In this document: positions 4,938-11,286 of the stretch, piece after piece
Layout: the number at the start of each line of letters is the position of its first letter
Position numbering within the stretch: position 1 is the stretch's first letter
Source of the DNA: CAIKHN01 sp964394565
GTDB lineage: Bacteria > Patescibacteriota > Patescibacteriia > UBA9934
Length of the DNA stretch: 12,148 nt
Assembly (NCBI GenBank): GCA_964394565.1
Contig: CAYMYA010000020.1
Span: forward strand, 1-12,148
Direction of reading: 5' to 3'
The notes under the pieces: generated by a model
Databases searched by the model: none
What the model was told of the DNA's origin: nothing
What the model saw: the letters and a program-made list of their open reading frames with translations, nothing else
Translations under genes and position numbers: made by a program

Positions 4938-6458
4938 ATGGGCACTCGTGAACATCCACCAACTCCATCGCAGACGGAAGAAGATGGCCGCACAACTCGG
5001 AGGAATTTTCTTGGTCTTGCAGTCAAAAGTCTGGGGGCTGCGGCGGTTGGTGGTTCCGTTTTAGCGCTTGAAGCAAAAAGTGTTATCGATCGCGAGGCAC
5101 GCGAACGTTCCCAGGAGCTCACAAACGTCTACGAATTTCTCCGTGGCAACACAGACCAAACAATGAACATTTTCGGTGCTGAACGCGACTACAACGAGGT
5201 CTGTGATCTACTGCGAGAACTGTGTAACCCACCAATAACACAAAAAGAGCTCGAAGCCCTGCTCGATTCATTCATCTCCATGATGGAGATTGAGGATAAA
5301 TTTGCCGGATCACTGAACGTCATTCCCTTGCTGGAGGATTTGGAGTTTGCTCGAGAAAAGTATTTTCAAGATGGCCTTCATGCTGTCGGCGTCAAAAAGG
5401 ACACGTTGTTGCTCTCAAACACGTTTGGCTATGGGCAAATCCACCCAGACACGGCTCGAATGATCGTGCTCGACAAACAGGAGAAATTTTTACAACTCAA
5501 CGTACTCACCAAAGAGGCGCTTCAACAACTCGGACGAGATGATTTGGCGTATTATGAGACCTCAGACCTATTGGATTTGCGCGGCGGGGGCAATCTCATC
5601 ATAAGCTTCTTGGCTTTTTTTGAAGGATGCAACCTCTACGCACGCAGTACTGGCGGAGCGGTTCATGGTGGTCTTTCGTTTCCCGACAACCGTGGAGCAC
5701 TCCAACCGATGCGCCATCAAAATCCCCGCGGTTTCACGTTGGCGATCAGTGCGTACAGCGCCGGACTGGAGGCGCCAATGGTGGCTAAGGCGCAAACCTA
5801 CATGAACGAGATGCTACTGACAGACGACGCCAATCAACCCCAGAGTGTGGAAATGCTATTGGATATCGATGGCGACATTGGGGACCGAACACTCGATGCC
5901 ATGCGAAAAACGGCGGAACGCTACCATTTCCCTTTTCCGGAAGATCTCGCCCTTCATCCAAAAAATATGGACGAACAGCGTCGACAACTCGTCGCCCTGG
6001 ACCAGTGGCTTGAGCACGCCAGGAAAAACTGGAGAGCATCCGTCGAGGGGCTTTCCAAGAATGAGCAGCAACCGAATCCTCTCACCTTGTCGAATCTCGT
6101 TCGGTATCGATACTCGTTTCAAGTGAGGCATTATCAACTGCTCAAAAAACATGCCGGAGAGGAACAGGCAAAGAAATTGTTTCTTGAATTTGTCGATCGT
6201 CGTGAAGAAGAGTTTCTTCACGTCATTGTTGACCCCGATGCGTATGAACGTCTCACTGGGAGAAGAGATCATCAAGCGTACCTTCAAGAACTCTTCGCCA
6301 CATTTGCGGATCGTATGGCATTTGATGAACGCTACAAAGGGTATATCCCGACAAACTTCAAACTCGCCAGTCAGCCTGGAGCCGATCCGATGAACATGCC
6401 CGCCCGCCTCCTGCTCGCTTTCGAGTTCGACATGGAGGCTTCGTCGAGGATTAAGTAG
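4938..6458 (+). CDS. Tat-exported protein with peptidoglycan-lytic-like motifs
   Basis: This 506-residue protein begins with a twin-arginine signal (TTRRNFLGLAVK at 19-30, hydrophobic to about 45), so it is exported folded by Tat. The mature part has features of lytic transglycosylases: SNTFGYGQIHPDTAR (160-173) resembles the S..GA.GLMQI.P.TA block, and AISAYSAGLEAPMVAKA (269-285) resembles the AAYNAG block, with an insertion of about 30 residues between. DIDGDIGDRTLDAM (309-322) resembles the DGxxGxxT repeat of peptidoglycan-binding modules. The C-terminal 130 residues are helical and charged; RYSFQVRHYQ and EFVDRREEEF recall modules of phage muramidases. The catalytic Glu cannot be placed confidently (Glu118 or Glu120 are candidates). 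I infer a cell-wall hydrolase or a relative. No Shine-Dalgarno is visible before the ATG. Export is well supported, enzyme function moderately. Confidence 0.8.
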   Translation: MGTREHPPTPSQTEEDGRTTRRNFLGLAVKSLGAAAVGGSVLALEAKSVIDREARERSQELTNVYEFLRGNTDQTMNIFGAERDYNEVCDLLRELCNPPITQKELEALLDSFISMMEIEDKFAGSLNVIPLLEDLEFAREKYFQDGLHAVGVKKDTLLLSNTFGYGQIHPDTARMIVLDKQEKFLQLNVLTKEALQQLGRDDLAYYETSDLLDLRGGGNLIISFLAFFEGCNLYARSTGGAVHGGLSFPDNRGALQPMRHQNPRGFTLAISAYSAGLEAPMVAKAQTYMNEMLLTDDANQPQSVEMLLDIDGDIGDRTLDAMRKTAERYHFPFPEDLALHPKNMDEQRRQLVALDQWLEHARKNWRASVEGLSKNEQQPNPLTLSNLVRYRYSFQVRHYQLLKKHAGEEQAKKLFLEFVDRREEEFLHVIVDPDAYERLTGRRDHQAYLQELFATFADRMAFDERYKGYIPTNFKLASQPGADPMNMPARLLLAFEFDMEASSRIK

Positions 6459-6564
6459 CAGGCCCCCAAGTTCATGTTAATCTTTTTGTTCCGTTCGTAC
6501 CGTTTTGTCATGCACAAAATGAAAAAGTTAAAGCTTAGCTTTGCCGTGTCGAGTAGAACTGCCG

Positions 6565-6573
6565 TGATAAAAT
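6565..6573 (+). promoter_or_regulatory. Extended -10 promoter of the CheD-like gene
   Basis: TG-A-TAAAAT (6565-6573) is an extended -10 element ending 9 bases before the ATG at 6583, so the transcript would start at or within a few bases of the start codon. No Shine-Dalgarno is present. TTGCCG at 6541 is a poor, badly spaced -35. The remainder of 6459-6582 shows only a weak A/T stem (GATTAA 6449-6454, TTAATC 6477-6482) before five T, possibly a poor terminator of the upstream gene. Confidence 0.5.
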
Positions 6574-6582
6574 GTCGACGAT

Positions 6583-7221
6583 ATGAAAAAATATGTGCGC
6601 GCAAGGGAAACGGCATTTCAACTGGGCGCCATGCAAAACCATGAAGAAGAGGTGGAGACCCCTAAAGTAGGGGGTACAGCCAGAATATCTCTGGGGCCAC
6701 ACATCCCCGAATTTAAGGAACGGGATTATGAACGGTATGCGGTGAACATGTTTGGCGTAACGCTGGTTCCCGTACCGAAAGATACAAAGGTTGAACTGTA
6801 TACTGAGGGGCTGGTGACATGTACCGCCGTTGCCATGGCCGTACGAGAACCAGTGAGCGAAGAAACATACGGAATGCTTTCTCATTTTCCCTTCTATACT
6901 GGAGAGGAATTCGATAGAGAGCTATCGCGATACGAACGCGTCACCGATGATCGAGCTGAAAAGAAAGTCGTGATCATTATTCCGTATACCGAAAATTCAG
7001 TATCTTCTCATGAAGTGCATACTGTGAAGATCAGGTTACAGGAAGCTGGCGTACGAGATGAAAATATCGTCGTCTTACAACACGCTCCGACCGGGGCACT
7101 GGTGCATTGCCCTCAAGAAGGAAAAGTTAACCTTATATTTGAAAAAGATGGAAGGGTCTTCGTAAGACACATGGGTTCAGCTGCCAAAGTCATCACGACG
7201 GAATTATTTCAGCCCGAATAA
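6583..7221 (+). CDS. CheD-like protein (putative protein-glutamine deamidase)
   Basis: This 212-residue protein resembles CheD, which deamidates glutamines of chemoreceptors using a Thr-Cys-His triad. The segment ELYTEGLVTCTAVAM has Thr74 six residues before Cys80, the same spacing as in CheD (T-x-G-L-x-S-C), and His101 (MLSHFPFY) follows 21 residues later. Downstream, KKVVIIIPYT (127-136), VKIRLQEAGV (148-157) and VNLIFEKDGRVFVR (182-195) follow the CheD order of strand, helix and terminal strands. The first 50 residues are an unrelated, charged extension. No chemotaxis genes are in view, so the target may be something else. It is a monocistronic gene with its own extended -10 and a terminator at 7261. 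It could be a degenerate CheD fold without activity. The resemblance was read by eye. Confidence 0.55.
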   Translation: MKKYVRARETAFQLGAMQNHEEEVETPKVGGTARISLGPHIPEFKERDYERYAVNMFGVTLVPVPKDTKVELYTEGLVTCTAVAMAVREPVSEETYGMLSHFPFYTGEEFDRELSRYERVTDDRAEKKVVIIIPYTENSVSSHEVHTVKIRLQEAGVRDENIVVLQHAPTGALVHCPQEGKVNLIFEKDGRVFVRHMGSAAKVITTELFQPE

Positions 7222-7260
7222 GAGTTCTAACGTTGCGTACTAACCCCTAAAAAATAAAAT

Positions 7261-7282
7261 CACGGCCAGTGCCGTGGTTTTT
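7261..7282 (+). terminator. Intrinsic terminator of the CheD-like gene
   Basis: A perfect 6-bp stem (CACGGC at 7261-7266, GCCGTG at 7271-7276) with loop CAGT is followed by GTTTTT. It lies about 40 bases after the stop at 7221 and before the next promoter. Confidence 0.8.
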
Positions 7283-7294
7283 ATGTTGTATTGT

Positions 7295-7324
7295 CTGGTG
7301 GGTTTTTGTTTGCCCTGCTAAGAT
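7295..7324 (+). promoter_or_regulatory. Promoter module, copy 1
   Basis: CTGGTGG (7295-7301), a T-rich spacer and the extended -10 TG-C-TAAGAT (7316-7324) lie before the ATG at 7335. Aligned base for base with 9291-9337, 36 of 47 positions match, including the first bases of the coding sequence (ATGGATA). The ATG is 10 bases after the -10, so the mRNA would have almost no leader. Confidence 0.55.
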
Positions 7325-7334
7325 TTCAAACAAT

Positions 7335-7592
7335 ATGGATATTGCAAAGGCTCTAGCGCATGCCTACTCATCAACACTACGGATTGAACAACGCGACGGA
7401 AAGACCGTCATGATTAAATCGGTGCATGCGCAAGAGCGGAGAAATGAGATCGCTTTTCATAAGGTGCTACACCAACTTGGCATGCCATCCATGGAAATGT
7501 ACGAGAAGCACGCGGATCTCGTCATCTCATTCCTTGAAGATGCAGAAGGCGAGTTCAAACCCCATAGCACCACCCTGGAATCATTGAGGTAG
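7335..7592 (+). pseudogene. N-terminal remnant of a probable phosphotransferase (APH-like)
   Basis: This 85-residue frame looks like the N-lobe start of an aminoglycoside/choline phosphotransferase-type kinase. TVMIKSVHAQERRNEIAFHKVLHQLGMPSM (24-53) resembles the lysine strand and the helix leading to 'L..LG.P', and DLVISFLEDAEGE (61-73) resembles the hinge ('LLIEYL'). The frame then ends at two consecutive TAG codons (7590-7595) just where the next helix should begin. Family members are typically 250-300 residues and need a C-lobe HxDxxxxN motif, which is absent, so no activity is expected. After the stop another frame reads briefly as plausible protein (GDLLGTYFYRYVEG, about 7598-7639), consistent with a deletion junction or frameshift near 7570-7592. 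The ATG at 7335 was chosen from the promoter module. The kinase assignment is tentative. Confidence 0.5.
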
Positions 7593-7602
7593 TAGATGGT
7601 GA

Positions 7603-7770
7603 CCTTCTCGGAACATACTTTTACCGGTATGTCGAAGGGATCTCCATTCTCAGGTCTCGACCCCCGAGTCATAGAACTCGGGTTCAGAAAAGAAGAGAGG
7701 CGTACGGTAAGTCGGTGCTTACCGTTCAGTACCACCGCGCGCTACCATCGCTTCTCGCGAAGACATGATG
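7603..7770. repeat. Cluster of four hairpins in non-coding sequence
   Basis: Four inverted repeats follow one another. They are CCTTC plus ACATAC (7603-7607, 7613-7618) with GTATGT plus GAAGG (7627-7632, 7634-7638); CCCGAGT (7663-7669) with ACTCGGG (7676-7682); ACGGTAAG (7704-7711) with CTTACCGT (7718-7725); and CATC plus CTTC (7746-7754) with GAAG plus GATG (7759-7770). Three have perfect core arms of 6-8 bp, spaced about 20-25 bases apart. No convincing gene occupies 7593-7718. The block may be a structured RNA, the end of a lost mobile element or a recombination scar. Confidence 0.5.
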
Positions 7771-7988
7771 ACAGGGAGGATGTGACGTAACGAGTTTTTT
7801 TGACGGTTCAAGAATGAGTATTTGCATTCAATTCCACCACCAGGAAGGTGATAGCGACCGTTCACGTCAACCACAAGAATCTCCCCCTCACCATTCCACA
7901 CCACTGCATACGCACTCGGCCGTTCTTTATAACCATCCAGCGGCTGACCGAATTGAGGAATCGTTTCCATGGTCAAAACGCTGAGCAT
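7719..7988 (-). pseudogene. Truncated NUDIX hydrolase
   Basis: The first 54 residues read as a NUDIX hydrolase: PSAYAVVWNGEGEILVVDVN (24-43) is the first strand pair, and GRYHLPGGGIE (44-54) is the lead-in to the Nudix box. The catalytic GEx7REUxEExGU that must follow is missing; from residue 55 (about 7826) the sequence turns into unrelated Lys/Ser-rich residues and stops at 7719. Family members are about 130-170 residues, so this is a broken gene. It starts two bases after the stop of the acidic secreted protein, so it was probably co-transcribed with it; an alternative ATG lies at 7970. The break falls near the hairpin cluster, on the other side of which a kinase-like gene is also cut. NUDIX origin is clear; activity is excluded by the missing box. 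Confidence 0.75.
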
Positions 7989-7990
7989 TT

Positions 7991-9208
7991 CTACAGCGTA
8001 TCATCATCCTCCGATTCGTTGGAATCAACGTCTGGATCATCCTCTCCGTCCTCTTCGCTGTCGGATTCGTCGTCAACATCATCCTCATCACCATCCGTTT
8101 CAGTATCATCTGCGCTGTCGTCAGATGCGTCGTCATCACCACTGTTCTCGTCATCATTCTCATCGTCGTGCTCTTCGTCGTCAACATCATCGATATGCTC
8201 AACCGCCTTGCCGCGCGCTTCCATCGCGTCGTGCCGAGCGCTATCTGCATGTTCCTCTGCACCTGCAAAGTCCCCCGCGTCATACGCTGCCTGTGCTAGA
8301 ACAAGGTGCTCACGCGCAGTGACCAAAAGTGCCGTTGATACGGTGGCATCCTTCCCATCCGCAACGTCCTCTGCGATATCGCTTTCCGCTTCTGCAATTT
8401 CCTCACGTGCATCACTCAGAGCATCTTCAACATCATCCATATCATCATCGTCGCTTTCTACTTCATCAAAATCTTCAACCTCCACCGCGTCATCGTCATC
8501 GACATCCACCGTGCGAAGATCAGCAATGAGCGCTTCGAGGACAGCAACCGCCGCCGCGGAATCGACGTGCGTCAACGCGATTGCGATCCCAAGTCGTTCC
8601 TCAATATCATCAACCGATAACGCATGCGTTTCAAGGACCGCTTCTTGATCTGTCGTGAGTACTGTGTCGATTTCCGTCGCGACTCCTTCACCGTCAACAC
8701 GGAACAAATCGCCATTGTCGTCTTGCAAGATGGTTCCTTCCGGAACTTCATCATCGGCAAGCGGCGCGCCAACAGTAAAACTTGGCCAGAATGCTTCCGA
8801 AACATCGTCGACACGCAAATTCCAATCATCACCAAATAAGGCGATCGCGGTGTCTTCATCAGGAATCTCGCGCAACACACCATCATGCTCCACAACATAC
8901 ACCGATGGATCGCTTGGGATCTTTACTAGTCGCGTTCCCGCCTGATACACCACACGTTCCCCAAGCGGAATGCTCGCAAGGTCGTCGCACGAAATTGTGC
9001 GCACATCATGAAAATCCGGATACCAACTTAAATAGATGCGTTCGTTCGGAAACACATATCGCTCCCCGTCCTCAGCAAGGTAATACACGGCATCGAACGC
9101 ATCACACTTCACCAAATCTCCCGCACTTGCTGCATGTACAAACTGCGCAGGGAATACAACACACACCACGAACGCAGTAAACAAAAATGCCCAAAAGATT
9201 TTTTTCAT
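7991..9208 (-). CDS. Secreted acidic protein with a Patescibacteria-type N-terminal domain
   Basis: This 405-residue protein begins with a Sec signal peptide (1 to about 26, cleavage likely after VHA). The next domain (about 30-150) has VYYLAEDGERYVFPNE (41-56), SWYPDFHDVRTIS (61-73), GTRLVKIPSDPSVYVVE (91-107), VLREIPDE and FGDDWN, a signature I associate with exported proteins of Patescibacteria. Cys35 and Cys74 could form a disulfide. Two Asp/Glu-rich stretches surround a helical segment (about 264-335, ALLVTAREHLVLAQAAYDAG) that resembles DUF5667-like helical domains; the last 65 residues are almost only Asp, Glu, Ser and Asn. ATG 9208 was chosen because TATACT lies 8 bases upstream; the in-frame TTG at 9217 lies inside that box. 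Likely an extracellular, possibly cation-binding protein. No membrane anchor is seen and exact function is unknown. Confidence 0.88.
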   Translation of the reverse strand: MKKIFWAFLFTAFVVCVVFPAQFVHAASAGDLVKCDAFDAVYYLAEDGERYVFPNERIYLSWYPDFHDVRTISCDDLASIPLGERVVYQAGTRLVKIPSDPSVYVVEHDGVLREIPDEDTAIALFGDDWNLRVDDVSEAFWPSFTVGAPLADDEVPEGTILQDDNGDLFRVDGEGVATEIDTVLTTDQEAVLETHALSVDDIEERLGIAIALTHVDSAAAVAVLEALIADLRTVDVDDDDAVEVEDFDEVESDDDDMDDVEDALSDAREEIAEAESDIAEDVADGKDATVSTALLVTAREHLVLAQAAYDAGDFAGAEEHADSARHDAMEARGKAVEHIDDVDDEEHDDENDDENSGDDDASDDSADDTETDGDEDDVDDESDSEEDGEDDPDVDSNESEDDDTL

Positions 9209-9216
9209 ACCATACA

Positions 9217-9222
9217 AGTATA
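9217..9222 (-). promoter_or_regulatory. -10 box of the acidic secreted protein gene
   Basis: TATACT on the minus strand (9222-9217) is 8 bases before the ATG at 9208, again implying a leaderless transcript. No good -35 is visible. The A/T-rich 9209-9330 region separates this gene from a divergent rightward promoter and holds no other gene. Confidence 0.5.
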
Positions 9223-9290
9223 CTCTTTTTTGAGAAAAAACCTAAAAGAAAATAATGAATAATGATTTTTTTCTTACGTAAATACAGTGC

Positions 9291-9320
9291 CTGGTGGTTT
9301 TTTGATTGTTTTGCTAAAGT
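9291..9320 (+). promoter_or_regulatory. Promoter module, copy 2
   Basis: CTGGTGG (9291-9297), a T-rich spacer and the extended -10 TG-C-TAAAGT (9312-9320) precede the ATG at 9331. The distance from CTGGTGG to the ATG is 40 bases, exactly as at 7295-7335. GAGG (9323-9326) could be a Shine-Dalgarno, but it would lie at or before the predicted start of transcription. Confidence 0.55.
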
Positions 9321-9330
9321 TTGAGGAAAT

Positions 9331-9693
9331 ATGGATAGCCATGCGCACGACCTCCTGCATCACAAAGATCATGATCTGCTCATCGATGGCATAAACATTC
9401 TCGTGAAGAACGGTGTTTTTTCGCCCGATCCGCAACTGACGCATTCGACGTCGATGGTGTGGTCGAAAGCGGAAGGCGAAACCCAGCGGCTCGCGGAGAA
9501 ATGTATCGCGCAAGCACCGGGGCATCTCAATGAAGGCGGCAAAATCTATCTCGCCTGGAGCTCTTTGCGCAATGTGCAGCCCATCAAACAATTGCTTACG
9601 ACGTCGAAATTTCACGTCACGGAATATCAAGAAGATATGCTAGGCTGTACCTGGTATCTTTTCGAGCTCACAAAAGTATCATATGCCCATTGA
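9331..9693 (+). pseudogene. Methyltransferase lacking its SAM-binding core (in-frame internal deletion)
   Basis: The 120 residues look like the two ends of a class I methyltransferase joined together. Residues 1-43 contain GINILVKNGVFSPDPQLTHS, the pattern that normally precedes motif I in PrmC- or L11-methyltransferase-like enzymes ('gVFsP...THS'). Residues 45-116 contain LNEGGKIYLAWSS (67-78) and CTWYLFELTK (106-115), the final strands. The glycine-rich motif I, the acidic motif II and the NPPY-type motif IV are absent, about 80-100 residues, yet the frame is intact. It keeps a promoter module and overlaps the next methyltransferase by 11 bases (9683-9693), so its translation may serve to feed ribosomes to that gene. 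Catalysis is not expected. Alternatively it is a genuine small protein; the deletion reading is inference from family layout. Confidence 0.6.
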
Positions 9694-10387
9694 ACACGTT
9701 GATTTCATCGAACAGTGGTACGACCGCCTTGTTGCACGTACGAACGAAAAAACGATTTTACCCGATGCGATTGCTGAAATTATTGGACAAGAACAACATC
9801 AATCATGTTTAGAAATTGGACTCGGTACAGCGCCAGTTTTTGCGAACAAGCTTGCTGATCGTTTTCAACGCTACACGATTGTAGAAAAACACATCGACGC
9901 GATGGGACTTCCCCAAAACACCACGTTTCTGAAAACCGATTGGGAGTCGTGCGAACTCAACACGCAATACGATGTCATTCTTGCGTCCCACGTCATGCAT
10001 TACTTTCGAAACAAACCAGATGCCATTCAAAAAATCCTCAATCACCTTACGCCTAACGGCATCGCAATTATCGTGGTCAATGGAAAAGATGCGGACTACG
10101 GACCACTCAAACAAGCATTTTCTCGTATCATCCAACACCCATATTCGTTTACGTACGATGAACTCGTCAGCATTCTCGGCAATCGGCCATACCAGGAACA
10201 CAGTTACTCATCCACGATCGCCTTCTCGACCCCAGAAGATCTTTTCGAAACCCTGCGCCTTTCTTTCGATCAATATCCGGAAGAATACGAAGAAAATAAA
10301 ACTGCAATGTTGACATACTTCGCGAACGCGCTACCTCAAAACATTTTCACTATAAATCAGAAAATATTTGTGGTAGGAAACGGATGA
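9683..10387 (+). CDS. Class I SAM-dependent methyltransferase
   Basis: This 234-residue protein has a Rossmann methyltransferase core: motif I CLEIGLGTAP (42-51), the acidic Glu68 at the end of the next strand (YTIVEK), YDVILASHVMHYF (96-108) as motif IV, and LTPNGIAIIVV (122-132) as the post-IV strand. The C-terminal 90 residues (YSFTYDELVSIL onward) probably form the substrate lid. The overall pattern resembles small-molecule N- or O-methyltransferases; the substrate cannot be read. It starts inside the preceding truncated gene (11-base overlap) and ends in an ATGA overlap with the next methyltransferase, so the three are one translation-coupled unit. Length is typical. Confidence 0.85.
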   Translation: MPIEHVDFIEQWYDRLVARTNEKTILPDAIAEIIGQEQHQSCLEIGLGTAPVFANKLADRFQRYTIVEKHIDAMGLPQNTTFLKTDWESCELNTQYDVILASHVMHYFRNKPDAIQKILNHLTPNGIAIIVVNGKDADYGPLKQAFSRIIQHPYSFTYDELVSILGNRPYQEHSYSSTIAFSTPEDLFETLRLSFDQYPEEYEENKTAMLTYFANALPQNIFTINQKIFVVGNG

Positions 10388-11259
10388 AGAATATGCAAAA
10401 TCTCTATACCGAAAAACAACGCATCGAACAAAAAACGTTTGATCGAATCGTGAAGGAAAAGACGCAAGGGAAATCGCTCGTAGTTTCCGAACGTCAGCCG
10501 TCATTTGCAGACTATAACGGGGATGTGTTTTTTGGCGCAATAGCATCGATCGATCTCGTCGGGAAGCGCATACTCGAAATTGGCTGTGGTAGCGGAGAGA
10601 TTTCAGTGTGGTTTGCGCTCCAAGGCGCCGCGAGAGTACTTGGAATCGATATTAGCGAAGAAAGCATCCGCATCGCACACATGCGAAAACACGAAAACGC
10701 CCTCGGCGACACTGTGCAGTTCATTGCATGTCCTGGCGAAATGGTTCCCGAACCCGACGGCGCCTTCAATATTATTTTCATCAATGTCGCTTTGCATCAC
10801 CTAGAAGTTGAACAAGCCATCCGCGAGTGCCACCGGCTTCTTGCTCCTGGAGGCATGTTCATTGCAATTGAGCCGCTCGCGCAATCGCTATTCATCCAAA
10901 AAATACGAGAATTTTCAATCATACAACATATATATCCCATTCGTCGCGAAACAGTCACAGAAAAAATACTCACCATGGACGACGTCGCATGCATCAAAAA
11001 AACCTTCGAATCCGTTTCACTCACGCCCTATCGCATCTGTTCTCCGTTCCTCTACAAAGCCAAACCCATATTCCACATGCTCTCGCGCCTGCTGTTTTTC
11101 CGTGAACGGGATTCAGAAACCCGAAAACAACACTGCAATCGCCTCTTCCAACACGTCGACGAAATACTCCTCCGCATACTCCCCTTCCTCAGCTTCGCCT
11201 CACGCTACTCCGTCATCGCCGCACGAAAAAGTGAGAGGTCGGAAAAAGGCTTCATGTAA
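10384..11259 (+). CDS. Class I SAM-dependent methyltransferase (UbiE-like)
   Basis: This 291-residue methyltransferase has ILEIGCGSGE (63-72) as motif I, VLGIDISEESI (85-95) with Asp89 as the ribose-binding acid, FNIIFINVALHHL (128-140) as motif IV and CHRLLAPGGMFIAIEP (149-164) as the following strand, all in the standard order of UbiE-type enzymes. The C-terminal 120 residues (FIQKIREFSIIQHIYPI onward) are more hydrophobic and may bind a lipid-like substrate or a membrane surface, but no clear transmembrane helix is present. It overlaps the upstream methyltransferase by ATGA at 10384-10387. AGGA lies about 6-9 bases before the start. Substrate unknown; neighbouring genes give no pathway. 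Confidence 0.88.
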   Translation: MKNMQNLYTEKQRIEQKTFDRIVKEKTQGKSLVVSERQPSFADYNGDVFFGAIASIDLVGKRILEIGCGSGEISVWFALQGAARVLGIDISEESIRIAHMRKHENALGDTVQFIACPGEMVPEPDGAFNIIFINVALHHLEVEQAIRECHRLLAPGGMFIAIEPLAQSLFIQKIREFSIIQHIYPIRRETVTEKILTMDDVACIKKTFESVSLTPYRICSPFLYKAKPIFHMLSRLLFFRERDSETRKQHCNRLFQHVDEILLRILPFLSFASRYSVIAARKSERSEKGFM

Positions 11260-11262
11260 CTC

Positions 11263-11271
11263 TGTTATGCT
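11263..11271 (+). promoter_or_regulatory. Extended -10 before the EamA permease gene
   Basis: TG-T-TATGCT (11263-11271) is an extended -10 element starting 4 bases after the stop of the methyltransferase. The ATG at 11287 is 15 bases on, giving a leader of under 10 bases. The permease may thus have its own promoter as well as readthrough. Confidence 0.4.
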
Positions 11272-11286
11272 TTGACGAAATATATT

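Noticed and set aside
6449..6487. Terminator after the Tat-exported gene
   Set aside because: The stem is only six A/T-rich pairs with a 22-base loop, too weak to list as a separate feature despite the following T tract.
7657..7690. tRNA-like T-arm near GGTCTCGACC and the ACTCGGG hairpin
   Set aside because: No TTCRA loop in the right place, no matching acceptor stem and no anticodon arm could be built.
7577..7735. Independent gene between the kinase and NUDIX remnants
   Set aside because: Short plausible stretches occur in one rightward and one leftward frame, but neither has a start signal, domain or sufficient length; they look like remnants.
7848..8648. Long Ser-rich rightward frame of 266 residues
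   Set aside because: It is the complement of the Asp/Glu-rich leftward gene (GAT/GAC codons read as Ser on the other strand) and shows no domain or start signal.
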